A stretch of DNA of 64,000 nt from Pseudomonas chlororaphis subsp. piscium (GCF_003850345.1 NZ_CP027707.1:2542001-2606000); one strand, 5' to 3'. Numbered from the stretch's first letter, positions 1 through 9,240 are shown. Translations and numbers: made by a program. The notes: generated by a model not told the origin, from the sequence alone.

Positions 1-1
1 T

Positions 2-568
2 GCCGAGCTGTTCCGGCGGCGTTACGCCGGGGTCGAACTGGACGAGGGGCAGCTTCTCTGCGAAGACGATCGCCTGATCACCAGCGGTGGCGCGAGCGCG
101 GCCATGGACCTGCTGCTGCACCTGGTGCGGCGCTTCGCTTCCCTGGAGCTGGCGCAGAAGTGCGGCAAGTATCTGCTGATCGACAAGGTGCGCAGCGAGC
201 AGTCGGTGTATGTCATGTGGTCATTGCCGAAGAGCCATGGGGATGGCGAGATCCTGCGGGTGCAGGACTGGCTGGAGGAACACTTCGACCAGCCGCTGCT
301 GATCGACGACACGGCCCGCCGTTTCGGCTTCGGCGTGAGGAACTTCAAGCGCCGTTTCAAGGACGCCACCGGCTACACGCCCCTGGCCTATCTGCAGACG
401 TTGCGCCTGGAGAAGGCCAAGGAACTGCTGGAGTCCACGCGCATGACCCTGGACAGCATCACCTACAAGGTGGGCTACGAAGACAGCAACTCGTTTCGCC
501 GGCTGTTCCAGCAACGGGTCGGCCTGCTGCCGGCGGCTTACCGCAAGAAGTTCCAGGCCGCCGGCTGA
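2..568 (+). CDS. GlxA-family AraC-type transcriptional regulator (5' truncated)
   Basis: The frame is open from the first bases, so the gene starts outside the window. The visible part begins in the end of a DJ-1/PfpI (class I amidotransferase-like) domain, with the characteristic TSGGASAAMDLLLHLV stretch around positions 80-125. A two-helix-turn-helix AraC domain follows, with the family signature near the C-terminus (GYEDSNSFRRLFQQRVG, P, YR). This order is that of GlxA-type regulators, which often control amino-acid or quaternary-amine catabolism in Pseudomonas. The target here cannot be deduced. An internal ATG at 104 is not the real start because the conserved domain continues upstream of it. 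Confidence 0.9.
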   Translation, partial: AELFRRRYAGVELDEGQLLCEDDRLITSGGASAAMDLLLHLVRRFASLELAQKCGKYLLIDKVRSEQSVYVMWSLPKSHGDGEILRVQDWLEEHFDQPLLIDDTARRFGFGVRNFKRRFKDATGYTPLAYLQTLRLEKAKELLESTRMTLDSITYKVGYEDSNSFRRLFQQRVGLLPAAYRKKFQAAG

Positions 569-593
569 GTGCCGATGACCAGCGCCGGTCAGC

Positions 594-638
594 GCAAAAA
601 AGGCAGGGTAGTGGGCTTGCCTGCCCGCTACCCTGCCC
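594..638 (-). terminator. Rho-independent terminator of the RND efflux operon
   Basis: GGCAGGGTAG (602-611) pairs with CTACCCTGCC (629-638), with extra GGGC/GCCC pairing inside. On the minus strand it is followed by a run of T (A run at 596-601). It lies just past the stop of the outer-membrane channel gene and may also stop readthrough from the convergent regulator. Confidence 0.8.
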
Positions 639-655
639 GGATTTACCGCACAACT

Positions 656-2065
656 CTAGAGCGGCTGTTTGTCCCAGCCACCGCCCATGGCCCGGAACAG
701 GTCCACCAGGGCGATCTGCCGCTGGGTGCTGATGCGGATCAGCGTGGACTGGTCGTTGAAGGCACTGCGCTGGGCGTCCAGGTAGCGCAGGTGATCGTCC
801 AGGCCGCTGTCGTAGCGGGCCTTGGCCAGCTCCAGGGTGGCCTGGCTGGTGCGCGACAGACCCTGGCGCGCCGCCTCCTCGCGGCGCAGGGTGTCGCTGG
901 CGGCGAGGGCGTCGGCGACTTCGCGGAACGCCTGTTGCAGCGTGCCTTCGTAGGCGGCCACGGCGCTGTCCTTGCGCACCTCGGCCAGGTCCAGGCTGGC
1001 CCGGTTGCGCCCGCCGGCGAAGATCGGGATCGACACCGAAGGCAGGAACGACCAGGACCGCGAACCGCCGTCGAACAGCCCGGACATCTCGCTGCTGGAA
1101 GTGCCCAGGCTGCCGCTCAGGGTGATCCGCGGAAAGAACGCCGCCCGCGCCGCGCCGATATCTGCATGGCGGGCCTTGAGCCGATGCTCGCTGGCCAGCA
1201 CGTCCGGACGCCGGGCGAGCAGCTCGGACGGCGCCCCGGGCAGCATGTCCTGCACCAGCAACAGTTCGTCACGTGGTTGGGCGGGCAGGGCGCGCAGCGC
1301 GTCCGGCGTGCCCACCAGTAGGGTCAGGGCATTGCGCGCCAGGCGCAGCTGGCGGTCGGTGTTTTCCAGATCGGCCCGGGATTGCTCCACCAGGCCCTGG
1401 GCCTCCTGATAATCCAGGGCCGTGGCGGTGCCGATGGTGCGCCGCTGGCCGATCAGTCCCAGGGACTGTTCGCGGCTGCGCAGGGTGTCTCGGGTCAGGG
1501 CCAACTGGCGCTGGGCGCCATCCCAGGTCAGGTAGGCCTGGATCACCTCGGAGATCAGCGCCAGCTGGCTGGCGCGGGTGGCTTCCTCGGTGGCCAGGTA
1601 TTGCTCCAGGGCGGCGTCCGACAGGTTGCGCACGCGGCCGAACAGGTCGATCTCGTACTCCGGCAGGCTCAGCCCCACCTGGTAGGTGCTGGATACCCCG
1701 GCCGTCTGGCTGGACGACAGGTCGGCCGGCAGGCGCTGGCGGTTGCCCGAACCGCTGGCGTTCAGCCCCGGCAGGCGGTCGGCGCGCTGGATGCGGTATT
1801 GCGCCCGGGCCGCCTCGATATCCAGCAGCGCCTGGCGCAGCGAGCGGTTGTTGGCCAGGGCGCTGTCCACCAGCACCCGCAGGTCGGGATCGAGGACGAA
1901 GGCTTGCCACTGCGGCAGCTCCTTCGGCGTCGCGGCCTGGCCTTCCCAGGTCGCGGCGATCGGCGCCGGCGGACGCTCGTAGCGCGGCGCCAGGGAACAG
2001 CCGGCCAACAGCAGGGCCAGGGGCAGGGCGGCGTAGATCAGGGGGTTGGATTTCATGCCGGTCAT
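656..2065 (-). CDS. RND efflux outer-membrane channel lipoprotein (OprM/NodT family)
   Basis: The 469-residue product forms the TolC-like exit duct of the tripartite pump encoded just upstream. It starts with a lipoprotein signal ending in the lipobox LLAGC, so it is probably acylated at Cys and anchored in the outer membrane. The body shows the two OEP repeats typical of the NodT/OprM family (ALANNRSLRQALLDIEAARAQ; LLARRPDVLASEHRLKARHADIGAARAAFFPRI). The start ATG at 2065 overlaps the stop of the pump gene by four bases (ATGA), which points to translational coupling; a second ATG three codons in is the alternative start. It is the last gene of a three-gene operon that ends in a strong terminator. 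Confidence 0.93.
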   Translation of the reverse strand: MTGMKSNPLIYAALPLALLLAGCSLAPRYERPPAPIAATWEGQAATPKELPQWQAFVLDPDLRVLVDSALANNRSLRQALLDIEAARAQYRIQRADRLPGLNASGSGNRQRLPADLSSSQTAGVSSTYQVGLSLPEYEIDLFGRVRNLSDAALEQYLATEEATRASQLALISEVIQAYLTWDGAQRQLALTRDTLRSREQSLGLIGQRRTIGTATALDYQEAQGLVEQSRADLENTDRQLRLARNALTLLVGTPDALRALPAQPRDELLLVQDMLPGAPSELLARRPDVLASEHRLKARHADIGAARAAFFPRITLSGSLGTSSSEMSGLFDGGSRSWSFLPSVSIPIFAGGRNRASLDLAEVRKDSAVAAYEGTLQQAFREVADALAASDTLRREEAARQGLSRTSQATLELAKARYDSGLDDHLRYLDAQRSAFNDQSTLIRISTQRQIALVDLFRAMGGGWDKQPL

Positions 2066-5000
2066 TCCTCGGTCCGCGCGGGTTGCAGGTCATCGTTGCT
2101 CGTCGTGGGTTCGCGGCGCAGCAGCGACAGCACCCAGACAAAGAAGATCGGGACGAAGATCACCCCCAGCAGGGTGGCGCTGAGCATGCCGCCGATCACC
2201 CCGGTGCCGATGGCGCGCTGGCTGGCCGCGCCGGCGCCGGTGGCCAGGGCCAGCGGCACCACGCCGAGGATGAACGCCAGGGAGGTCATGACGATCGGCC
2301 TGAAACGCAGGCGCGCCGCCTTGAGGGCCGCGTCCCGCAGGCTATAGCCCTCGGCCCAGAGGTCCTTGGCGAACTCGACGATCAGGATCGCGTTCTTCGC
2401 CGCCAGGCCGATGATGGTGATCAGGCCGACCTTGAAGTACACGTCGTTGGGCATGCCGACGGCGGTCACCGCGAGCACCGAGCCGAGGGCGCCCACCGGC
2501 ACGATCAGCATCACCACCAGGGGAATGGTCCAGCTCTCGTACAGCGCCACCAGCAGCAGGAACACCACCACGAAGGCCAGGGCGAAGAGTTGCAGGGCCT
2601 GGCCGCTGGCGATCTTTTCCTGGTACGACAGCCCGGTCCATTCGTAGCCGATGCCGGCCGGCAGATGGGCCGCCAGGCGTTCGATCTCGGCCATGGCCTC
2701 GCCGGTGCTGACCCCGGGCATGGCGTCGCCGGAGATGCGAATGGTCGGGTAGCCGTTGTAGCGGGCGATCTGCACCGGGCCTTCTTCCCAGTGGGTGGAG
2801 ACAAAGGCACTCAGGGGCACCAGGGCGCCGCTGCTGTTGGGGATATAGAGCTTGAGCACGCTTTCCGGGGTCATGCGCTGGCTCTGGTCGGCCTGCACCA
2901 CCACCCGTTGCTGGCGCCCGGCGTTGGCGAAGTCGTTGATCACCGCCGAGCCGAAGGCGGTGGACAGCGCATTATTGATCGCGTCGAACCCCACCCCCAG
3001 GGCCTGGGCCTTGTCCCGGTCGATGTCCAGGCGCAGCTGTGGCGCCTCGGCCAGGCCTTCCATCATCGCGTAGAGGATCTTCGGGTTGCCGTAGGTTTCG
3101 CCGAGCAACTGGTCGCGTGCCGCCAGCAGGGCCTCGCGCCCCAGGCCGCCACGGTCCTGCAGGCGCAGGGAGAAACCGCCGGAGTTGCCCATGCCGTCGA
3201 TTGGCGGCGGGCTGACGGCCATCACCGTACCGTCGTCGGGGCTGGCGAAACGCTGGTTGACCTGGGCGGTTTCCGCCTCGGCCGACTGCTCGGCGCCGCG
3301 TTGCGACCAGTCCGTCAGGGTCGGGAAGGCCAGGGCGGCGTTTTCACCCTGCCCGGAGAAGCTGAACCCCAGCACCAGGAAAGTGTTGGCCACGGCCTCG
3401 CGGGAGGCGAGGAACTGCTCCAGTTGCTGGCCGGTGGCCGAGGCGCGCTCGCGGGAGGCGCCCGGTGGCAGCTGCACGTCGACGATCATGTAGCCCTGGT
3501 CTTCCACGGGCACGAAGGACTCGGGCAGGCGCAGGTAGACGAAGCCCAGCAGCATCACCACGCCCAGGTAGACCAGCATGTAGCGCCCGGCGCGTCGCAC
3601 CAGGTGGCTGTTCAAGGCGCTGTAGCGCTCGGTCAGGCGGCCGAACAGGCGGTTGAAGGCACCGAAGAAGCCGCGTTTCTCATGGTGCCCCGGGGCCACC
3701 GGCTTGAGCAGGGTGGCGCACAGCGCCGGGGTGAAGGTCAGCGCGAGGAACCCGGAGAACAGGATCGACACCGCCAGCGACAGCGAGAACTGCTGGTAGA
3801 TGACCCCCACCGAGCCGGCCATGAACGCCAGCGGCATGAACACCGCTGACAGCACCAGGGTGATGCCGATGATCGCCCCCGAGACCTGGCCCATGGCCTT
3901 GACGGTGGCCGCCGCCGGGGACAGGCCTTCCTCGGCCATGATCCGCTCGACGTTCTCCACCACCACAATGGCGTCGTCCACCAGGATGCCGATGGCCAGC
4001 ACCATGCCGAACATGGTCATCATGTTCACCGAGAAGCCCAGCAGGTACATCACCGTCAGCGTACCGGCCAGGCACACCGGCACCACGATGCTGGGGATCA
4101 GGGTGTAGCGCAGGTTCTGCAGGAACAGGAACATCACCAGGAACACCAGGACCATGGCTTCGATCAAGGTGTGGATGACCTTCTCGATGGCCACGTCGAC
4201 GAAACGCGAGGTGTCGTAGGGCACGGAGTACTGCACGTTCTCCGGGAAGTTCACCGACAGCTCGTGCAGGCGCTCCTTGACCGCGCTGGCGGTCTTGATC
4301 GCGTTGGCCCCCGGCGACAGCTGGATGGCCGCGCCCACCGCCGGTTTGCCGTTGAGGCGGGTGGTGAAGTTGTAGTCCTGGCTGCCGACCTGGATCCGCG
4401 CCACGTCGCCCAGGGTGACCTTGGAGCCGTCCTGGTTGGCGCGCAGCACGATGCGCGCGAATTCCTCGGGGTTGTCCAGGGTGCCCTTGACCGCCAGGGT
4501 GGCAGTCAGCTCCTGGCCGATCGCGCCCGGTGCGCTGCCGAAACTGCCCGCTGGGACTTGCACGTTCTGCGCGCGGATGGCGTTACCGATGTCCTCGATG
4601 GACAGGCCGTAGCCCACCAGGCTCTGCGGGTCGATCCAGACCCGCATGGCCGCTTCCGAGGCGAAGAACTGCAGCTTGCCCACGCCTTCGACCCGGCGGA
4701 TCTCGTTGTTGACGTTACGCGCGGCGTAGTCGGCCAGCAGGGTGGTGTCCTGCTCCCGGGCGCCTTCCTTGTAGCTCAGGGCGTAGATCATCAGGAAGCC
4801 GGCGCTGGTCTGTTCGACCTGGACGCCTTGGCTGAGCACGGCCTGGGGCAGGCGCGCCTCGGCCTTCTTCAGGCGGTTCTGCACCTCCACCTGGGCCATG
4901 TCCGGCTGGACGCCCGGCTCGAAGGTGACGACGATTTCGGCGACGCCGTTGGAGTTGCTGGTGGAGTCGAAATACAACAGGCCCTTGGCGCCGTTGAGCT

Positions 5001-5202
5001 CCTCCTCGATCACGCTGGTGACCGAATCCACCAGCACTTTCGCCGAGGCGCCGGGGTAGGTGGCGGTGATGCTGATCTGCGGCGGCGCCACGCTGGGGTA
5101 TTGGGCCACTGGCAGGGCGGGGATCACCAGCAGGCCGGCCAGGGAAATGAATAAGGCGACGACCCAGGCGAACTTGGGCCGTTTGATAAAGAACAGAGAC
5201 AT
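2062..5202 (-). CDS. RND efflux pump inner-membrane transporter (HAE1/AcrB family)
   Basis: This 1046-residue proton-driven drug/solvent exporter has the full length of the AcrB/MexB family. TM1 (FAWVVALFISLAGLL) lies near residues 11-27. The first porter loop follows to about residue 335, and TM2-TM6 begin near 340. The proton-relay Asp pair is present in TM4 (GILVDDAIVVVENVER, Asp409/Asp410), as is the TM10 lysine motif (GLAAKNAILIVEFAKDL). A second porter half follows. The gene sits between the adaptor gene (27-bp gap) and the outer-membrane channel (4-bp overlap). The N-terminus is unlike the MexF type and closer to the MexB/AcrB class; the substrate cannot be read from the sequence. Expression is probably repressed by the divergent TetR protein. 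Confidence 0.95.
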   Translation of the reverse strand: MSLFFIKRPKFAWVVALFISLAGLLVIPALPVAQYPSVAPPQISITATYPGASAKVLVDSVTSVIEEELNGAKGLLYFDSTSNSNGVAEIVVTFEPGVQPDMAQVEVQNRLKKAEARLPQAVLSQGVQVEQTSAGFLMIYALSYKEGAREQDTTLLADYAARNVNNEIRRVEGVGKLQFFASEAAMRVWIDPQSLVGYGLSIEDIGNAIRAQNVQVPAGSFGSAPGAIGQELTATLAVKGTLDNPEEFARIVLRANQDGSKVTLGDVARIQVGSQDYNFTTRLNGKPAVGAAIQLSPGANAIKTASAVKERLHELSVNFPENVQYSVPYDTSRFVDVAIEKVIHTLIEAMVLVFLVMFLFLQNLRYTLIPSIVVPVCLAGTLTVMYLLGFSVNMMTMFGMVLAIGILVDDAIVVVENVERIMAEEGLSPAAATVKAMGQVSGAIIGITLVLSAVFMPLAFMAGSVGVIYQQFSLSLAVSILFSGFLALTFTPALCATLLKPVAPGHHEKRGFFGAFNRLFGRLTERYSALNSHLVRRAGRYMLVYLGVVMLLGFVYLRLPESFVPVEDQGYMIVDVQLPPGASRERASATGQQLEQFLASREAVANTFLVLGFSFSGQGENAALAFPTLTDWSQRGAEQSAEAETAQVNQRFASPDDGTVMAVSPPPIDGMGNSGGFSLRLQDRGGLGREALLAARDQLLGETYGNPKILYAMMEGLAEAPQLRLDIDRDKAQALGVGFDAINNALSTAFGSAVINDFANAGRQQRVVVQADQSQRMTPESVLKLYIPNSSGALVPLSAFVSTHWEEGPVQIARYNGYPTIRISGDAMPGVSTGEAMAEIERLAAHLPAGIGYEWTGLSYQEKIASGQALQLFALAFVVVFLLLVALYESWTIPLVVMLIVPVGALGSVLAVTAVGMPNDVYFKVGLITIIGLAAKNAILIVEFAKDLWAEGYSLRDAALKAARLRFRPIVMTSLAFILGVVPLALATGAGAASQRAIGTGVIGGMLSATLLGVIFVPIFFVWVLSLLRREPTTSNDDLQPARTEE

Positions 5203-5229
5203 GGTGTGTCCTCGAACGCAGGGCCGGGC

Positions 5230-6393
5230 TTACTGGCGGGCTGCCTGCTGCTGCGCGGGTTGCGGATCGGGCTGTTGAATGGCGACCTTGTCGCCGGGGT
5301 TGAGGCCGCTCATGCCACCGACAATGACCTTGTCGCCGCTGGCCAGGCCCTGGGTGATCTGCCAGCGCTTGTCCTGCATGACGCCGGTCTGCACCGGGCG
5401 CTGGGCGACGCTGTCGCTGGCGTCCACCACCAGCACTCGGGCCTGGCCGTCGCTGCCGCGCTGCACCGCGCGTTGCGGCACCAGCAGGGCCTGGCGGTCG
5501 GTGCCCTGGGGCACCTTCACCCGCACGTACATGCCCGGCAGCAGGGTGCCTTCGGGGTTGTCGAAGCGCCCGCGCAGGGACACCTGGCCGGTGCCGCGGT
5601 CCACCGAGACGTCGGAGAACAGCAGTTCGCCCTGGCTCTGGAACTCAGTGCCCTCGACCTGGATCGACAGCCGCGACTCCTCGCCGGCGGACAGGCTGCC
5701 TTGCTTGAGCGCTTCGCGCAGGCGCAGGGCCTCGGCCACCGGCTGGGTGAAGTCGGCGTAGATCGGGTCCAGTTGCTGGATGCGCGCCATCAGGGTCACT
5801 TCGCCCTGGCCCACCAGGGCGCCCTCGGTGACCAGGGCCCGGCCGATGCGCCCGGAGATCGGCGCGCGGACCGTGGCGTAACCCAGGTTGAGGCGGGCGG
5901 TTTCCACATCGGCGCGGGCCGACTGGCGGGCGGCCTGGCTGCTCTGCAGGGCGGAGCGGGCGGTGTCGAGGTCCTGCTGGCTGACCGCTTCGACTTTCGC
6001 CAGTTGTTCATAACGCTTGAGCCGGGCCTGGGTCTCGCTTTGTTGCGCCTCGATCCGCGCCAGTTCGCCCTGGGCGCGGGACAGCGCGGCCTTGAGCGGC
6101 GCCGGATCGATCTGGAACAGCAGGTCGCCGGCTTTCACGTCCGCGCCTTCCTCGAAGTGACGCTGGATCACGATGCCGGCCACCCGCGCCCGCACTTCGG
6201 CGACCCGCACTGGCTCGATACGGCCGGGCAGTTCGCTGCTCAGGGCCAGGGTCTCGGGGAGGACGGTCAGGGTCTCGACCTGCCTGGGCGCACTCGGTTG
6301 CGCTCCGGGCTGCTCGCCATTACCGCAGCCGGCCATGCCCATCAGGGCCACCGCTGCCAAGCTCAATACACGCAATTCGCGCAACGCATTCAT
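5230..6393 (-). CDS. RND efflux periplasmic adaptor (membrane fusion protein), lipoprotein
   Basis: The 387-residue adaptor bridges the inner-membrane pump and the outer-membrane channel. It has a lipoprotein signal with lipobox MAGC near residues 19-22. The lipoyl/barrel-sandwich halves are visible (RVAEVRARVAGIVIQRHFEEGADVKAGDLLFQIDP and LNLGYATVRAPISGRIGRALVTEGALV). An alpha-helical hairpin between them is rich in Gln, Ala and Arg and would contact the channel. The C-terminal beta-barrel and membrane-proximal domain include GMYVRVKVP. It is the first gene of the efflux operon, separated by about 170 bp from the divergent tetR gene. That intergenic region contains a good palindrome, the likely operator. 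Confidence 0.94.
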   Translation of the reverse strand: MNALRELRVLSLAAVALMGMAGCGNGEQPGAQPSAPRQVETLTVLPETLALSSELPGRIEPVRVAEVRARVAGIVIQRHFEEGADVKAGDLLFQIDPAPLKAALSRAQGELARIEAQQSETQARLKRYEQLAKVEAVSQQDLDTARSALQSSQAARQSARADVETARLNLGYATVRAPISGRIGRALVTEGALVGQGEVTLMARIQQLDPIYADFTQPVAEALRLREALKQGSLSAGEESRLSIQVEGTEFQSQGELLFSDVSVDRGTGQVSLRGRFDNPEGTLLPGMYVRVKVPQGTDRQALLVPQRAVQRGSDGQARVLVVDASDSVAQRPVQTGVMQDKRWQITQGLASGDKVIVGGMSGLNPGDKVAIQQPDPQPAQQQAARQ

Positions 6394-6448
6394 GTTTCAC
6401 CTGAAGGCTGGTTCTGGAAAGGCGCGAATAATATCTTCAAGGATCTTA

Positions 6449-6466
6449 TGAGGCAAATTTGTCTCA
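6449..6466. promoter_or_regulatory. Candidate TetR operator between tetR and the efflux operon
   Basis: TGAGGCAAATTTGTCTCA is an 18-bp inverted repeat with 16 of 18 positions symmetric. It lies in the AT-rich divergent promoter region, about 56 bp upstream of the adaptor start and about 100 bp upstream of the tetR start. TetR-type repressors of RND pumps usually bind such sites between themselves and the pump operon. Binding here is inferred. Confidence 0.55.
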
Positions 6467-6564
6467 AATGATTCTTTTGTGTTAAAAAGTGTCAACTCCC
6501 TTGAGCTTGTAGGGATTTTCTGCACAATGCGTGCGTTCTTCCTGCCCAGAATGAGTCTGCCCTT

Positions 6565-7125
6565 ATGTCTTCGCCCGCTTCCGACGAAAAACTCCTCAAG
6601 GCGCTGGCCGTGGCCATCGTCGACCATCCGTGGGGGACACTGAAGGAACTGGCCGAGGCGGCGGGGGTGAGCAAGGCCACCCTGCATCGGTTCTGCGGCA
6701 CCCGGGACAACCTGATCGAGATGCTGATGAGCCACACCTGCGAGGTGATGAAGCAGATCATCGAGACCGCGGACCTGCACCAGGCCGCGCCGGCGGTGGC
6801 CCTGCGCAATCTGATCCAGTTGAATCTGGCGCAGCGCGAGTTGCTGCTGTTCATGGTCTTCCAGTACCGCCCGGACACGATGGCGCCGAACGCCGAGGGC
6901 AATCGCTGGCAGCCATGTATCGACGCCCTGGACGCCTTCTTCCTGCGGGCGCAGCAAGAGGGTTACCTGCGCATCGACGTCAGCGCGCCGGTGTTGAGTG
7001 ATCTGTTCATGACCCTGATCTGCGGCATCGTCGATTCCGAGCGCCTGGGTCGCGCTGCTCCAGCAGGATCGGCTTTGGTCCTGGAGCAGATGTTCCTGCA
7101 TGGCGCGGCAACGCCGTCGTCCTGA
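6565..7125 (+). CDS. TetR/AcrR-family regulator, probable repressor of the RND operon
   Basis: The 186-residue protein has an N-terminal helix-turn-helix (TLKELAEAAGVSKATLHRFCGTRDNLIEML, about residues 25-55) and an all-helical ligand-binding C-terminus, the size and order of TetR/AcrR proteins. It is divergently transcribed from the adaptor-pump-channel operon with a palindrome between them. A role as local repressor, released by a pump substrate, is therefore the natural inference. The C-terminal domain is not close enough to a known sensor for me to name the ligand. Confidence 0.88.
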   Translation: MSSPASDEKLLKALAVAIVDHPWGTLKELAEAAGVSKATLHRFCGTRDNLIEMLMSHTCEVMKQIIETADLHQAAPAVALRNLIQLNLAQRELLLFMVFQYRPDTMAPNAEGNRWQPCIDALDAFFLRAQQEGYLRIDVSAPVLSDLFMTLICGIVDSERLGRAAPAGSALVLEQMFLHGAATPSS

Positions 7126-7239
7126 TTCCCGACGCGTCGCCAGCGCTGCTTGGCGAAATGCCCTGTGGCCAGCACAATCCCCAGCGTCAGAGGCTCGGGC
7201 CAGTCAGTGGCTCGAGTCTCATCCTCCACGGGTTTCGCC

Positions 7240-8079
7240 ATGCCGGCACTGCACGACCAACATCAACCCCAGGACCCGGACCGGATCGACCGGCCGCTGT
7301 ATGCGCTGCGGATCTCCATGCAGGCCACGCGCTGGGAGCGACCCTGGCACAGCCATCGCAAGGCGCAGCTGCTGTTCCCGCTGGCCGGGGTGATCACCTG
7401 CGAGACCGACGAAGGCCTGTGGATGGCGCCGCCGCAATGCGCGGTGTGGATTCCCGGGGATATGCGGCACAACGTGCGGGGCCTGGAGCGGACCGAGAGT
7501 TACTGCCTGTTCGTCGAACCGGAACAGGTCCGCGGCCTGCCCGGGGCCTGCTGCACCCTGGCGGTTTCGCCGCTGTTGCAGGCGTTGCTCAAGCGTTGCG
7601 TGGAAGTGCCCGAGCTCTATGACCTCGACGGCCCGCAGGGGCGCTTGATGGCGGTGGCCCTGGATGAACTGGCCGCCGCGCCCCAGGAGCAGATCCACCT
7701 GCCCATGCCCCGGCACCCGCAGTTGCGCGCCATGGCCGCGTCGATCATCGAGCAGCCGGCCGAGCGTCGCAGCCTGGGTGGCTGGGGCGAGCAGATCGGC
7801 ATGAGCGAACGCAACCTGAGCCGGCTGATCCTGGCCGAGACCGGCCTGAGTTTCGGCCAGTGGCAACGCCAGTTGCACATCCTGCTGGGGATCAAGCGCC
7901 TGGCCCGGGGCGAGTCGGTGGAGAGCGTGGCGCTGGGCCTGGGTTATGAAAGCGCCAGCGCCTTTATCCGCATGTTCAAGAAGGCTGTGGGCCAGCCGCC
8001 GGCGCGTTTTCTCGCCGAGCGCGGGATGCTGCTGGGCGACCAGGCGCTGTCTCGGGACGCTGAATCTTCATTTGGCTGA
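7240..8079 (+). CDS. AraC-family transcriptional regulator with N-terminal cupin domain
   Basis: The 279-residue protein has an RmlC-like cupin sensor domain near the N-terminus (WHSHRKAQLLFPLAGVITCET, WIPGDMRHNV) and a C-terminal AraC DNA-binding domain. The latter has two helix-turn-helix units (LGGWGEQIGMSERNLSRLI and GYESASAFIRMFKKAVGQPPARF). I chose the ATG at 7240 (MPALHDQ) because the 30 codons upstream look non-conserved and low in coding character, and because it leaves the usual family length. It stands alone behind the TetR gene and in front of an unknown gene; the target is unknown. Confidence 0.88.
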   Translation: MPALHDQHQPQDPDRIDRPLYALRISMQATRWERPWHSHRKAQLLFPLAGVITCETDEGLWMAPPQCAVWIPGDMRHNVRGLERTESYCLFVEPEQVRGLPGACCTLAVSPLLQALLKRCVEVPELYDLDGPQGRLMAVALDELAAAPQEQIHLPMPRHPQLRAMAASIIEQPAERRSLGGWGEQIGMSERNLSRLILAETGLSFGQWQRQLHILLGIKRLARGESVESVALGLGYESASAFIRMFKKAVGQPPARFLAERGMLLGDQALSRDAESSFG

Positions 8080-8172
8080 ATCGGTCAATAGCTTGTCCAG
8101 GTTGACTGATGCAGACAGTGTCTCCTTTGCAGATGATAGGCATTCTTGTTTGTCTCTTGTCGAGGAAGCCTT

Positions 8173-8583
8173 ATGAACATCGATCATCGTCAGTTTCCCC
8201 TGGTCTGGATGCACTACCGCGGCGCGGCCGGCCAGACCGATCCTTTCAGCCAGCTCGACCAGTTGCTGCAACGCCAGAAGCCCTTTGTGCTGGTGACCGC
8301 CGACGCGCCTGGGGAACAACCGCAGCAGGGCGAAGACGCCCAGGCCAGCCTCAAGCAGGCCTCCTTGTGGATGAAGCGCAACAAGGAGGCGATCCGCCGC
8401 TGGATCCGGGCCAGTATCGTGATCGCCCCCGACGGCGCGACCCAGGCCCGGGTGGAGGCCTTCGCCGACAGCTACCGCAAGTTCTGGGGCTACCCCTTGC
8501 TGCACTGCGCTTCGAAGGCGGCTGCCGTGGCCATGGTCGACCAGTTGCTGGGGCACAAGCGGATCAATAGCCATAACTGGTAG
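8173..8583 (+). CDS. Conserved hypothetical protein (136 aa)
   Basis: I do not recognise a named family. The start at 8173 is supported by a GAGGAA ribosome-binding site seven bases upstream. The product is soluble, with no signal peptide or membrane segment. It has a beta-alpha pattern (PLVWMHYRG, PFVLVTADAP, ASIVIAPDG) and ends in a Lys/His-rich tail. The strand-helix alternation suggests a small Rossmann-like fold, but this is only an impression. It follows the AraC gene by about 90 bp in the same direction and may be cotranscribed. A REP cluster lies directly downstream. Confidence 0.7.
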   Translation: MNIDHRQFPLVWMHYRGAAGQTDPFSQLDQLLQRQKPFVLVTADAPGEQPQQGEDAQASLKQASLWMKRNKEAIRRWIRASIVIAPDGATQARVEAFADSYRKFWGYPLLHCASKAAAVAMVDQLLGHKRINSHNW

Positions 8584-8605
8584 GTGTTCCCGGCAGACCG
8601 CGTCG

Positions 8606-8759
8606 CGGCCATCGCGCGCAAGCTGCGCTCCTACGGAAGAAGATCACACACCACCCCGTAGGAGCGAGGCTTGCCCGCGATGAAGGATAACGCGGTGGGG
8701 CAGGTATTCTGCGTGGCTATCGCGGGCAAGTCGGATCGCCGCCCGCTCGCTCCTACGGG
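8606..8759. repeat. REP element cluster
   Basis: Three copies of the Pseudomonas REP sequence lie in alternating orientation: ATCGCGCGCAAGCTGCGCTC at 8611, GTAGGAGCGAGGCTTGCCCG at 8658, and a degraded inverted copy ending at CTCGCTCCTACGG near 8757. They fill the gap between two convergent genes and can fold into long hairpins. Confidence 0.9.
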
Positions 8760-8784
8760 ATTGTGGGAGTTGGGCGGTTCCGGT

Positions 8785-9225
8785 TCAGAGGGCCTTGCTC
8801 ATAAAGACCCGGCTGCTGCCTTCGGGATCGCAGGCAATCTCGCCGAAGCGTTGCCAGCCGTGTTTTTCATAGAAGGACGGCGCCTGGAAGCTCAGGGTGT
8901 AGAGCACGGCCGAGCGGCAGCCGCGGCGCCGGCCTTCGTCTTCGCACGCCTGCAGCAGTTGGGTACCGAGGCCCGAGCTGCGCAGGTTTTCCGGCAGGTA
9001 GAACAGGTCGATGAACAGCAGGCCCAGGGAGGTGCGGCCGCTGATGCCGCCCAGGACTTGGCAGGTCTCTGGGTCCTTGAGTTCCACGGCCAGGGGTTGC
9101 CGGTCGTTGTAGCCGGTCATCTGTTCGTTGAAGGCGGCGAGGCCCCGGCCAAGCAGGGTTTCGAAGCTGCTGTCGAGGGTGTCGCTGATGACGATCAAGG
9201 GGCTGGCCGTGACGGCGGGTTTCAT
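8785..9225 (-). CDS. GNAT-family N-acetyltransferase
   Basis: The 146-residue protein has the GNAT acetyl-CoA-binding core: beta4 (LLFIDLFYLPENLR), then the pyrophosphate-binding motif (SSGLGTQLLQACEDEGRRRGC, matching R/Q-x-x-G-x-G/A), then a strand and the FYEKHGWQRFGE segment. The substrate is unknown. I prefer the ATG at 9225 (MKPAV), which lies 15 bp after the stop of the preceding gene; an ATG nine bases upstream is possible. It forms a two-gene operon with the hypothetical gene at 9241-9639. Confidence 0.87.
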   Translation of the reverse strand: MKPAVTASPLIVISDTLDSSFETLLGRGLAAFNEQMTGYNDRQPLAVELKDPETCQVLGGISGRTSLGLLFIDLFYLPENLRSSGLGTQLLQACEDEGRRRGCRSAVLYTLSFQAPSFYEKHGWQRFGEIACDPEGSSRVFMSKAL

Positions 9226-9240
9226 AGGGAGCATTCCAGT

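Noticed and set aside
1273..3849. 858-codon open frame on the plus strand opposite the RND genes
   Set aside because: It is antisense to clearly conserved efflux genes and rich in Arg, Gly and Pro as expected from a high-GC shadow frame. No domain was recognised.
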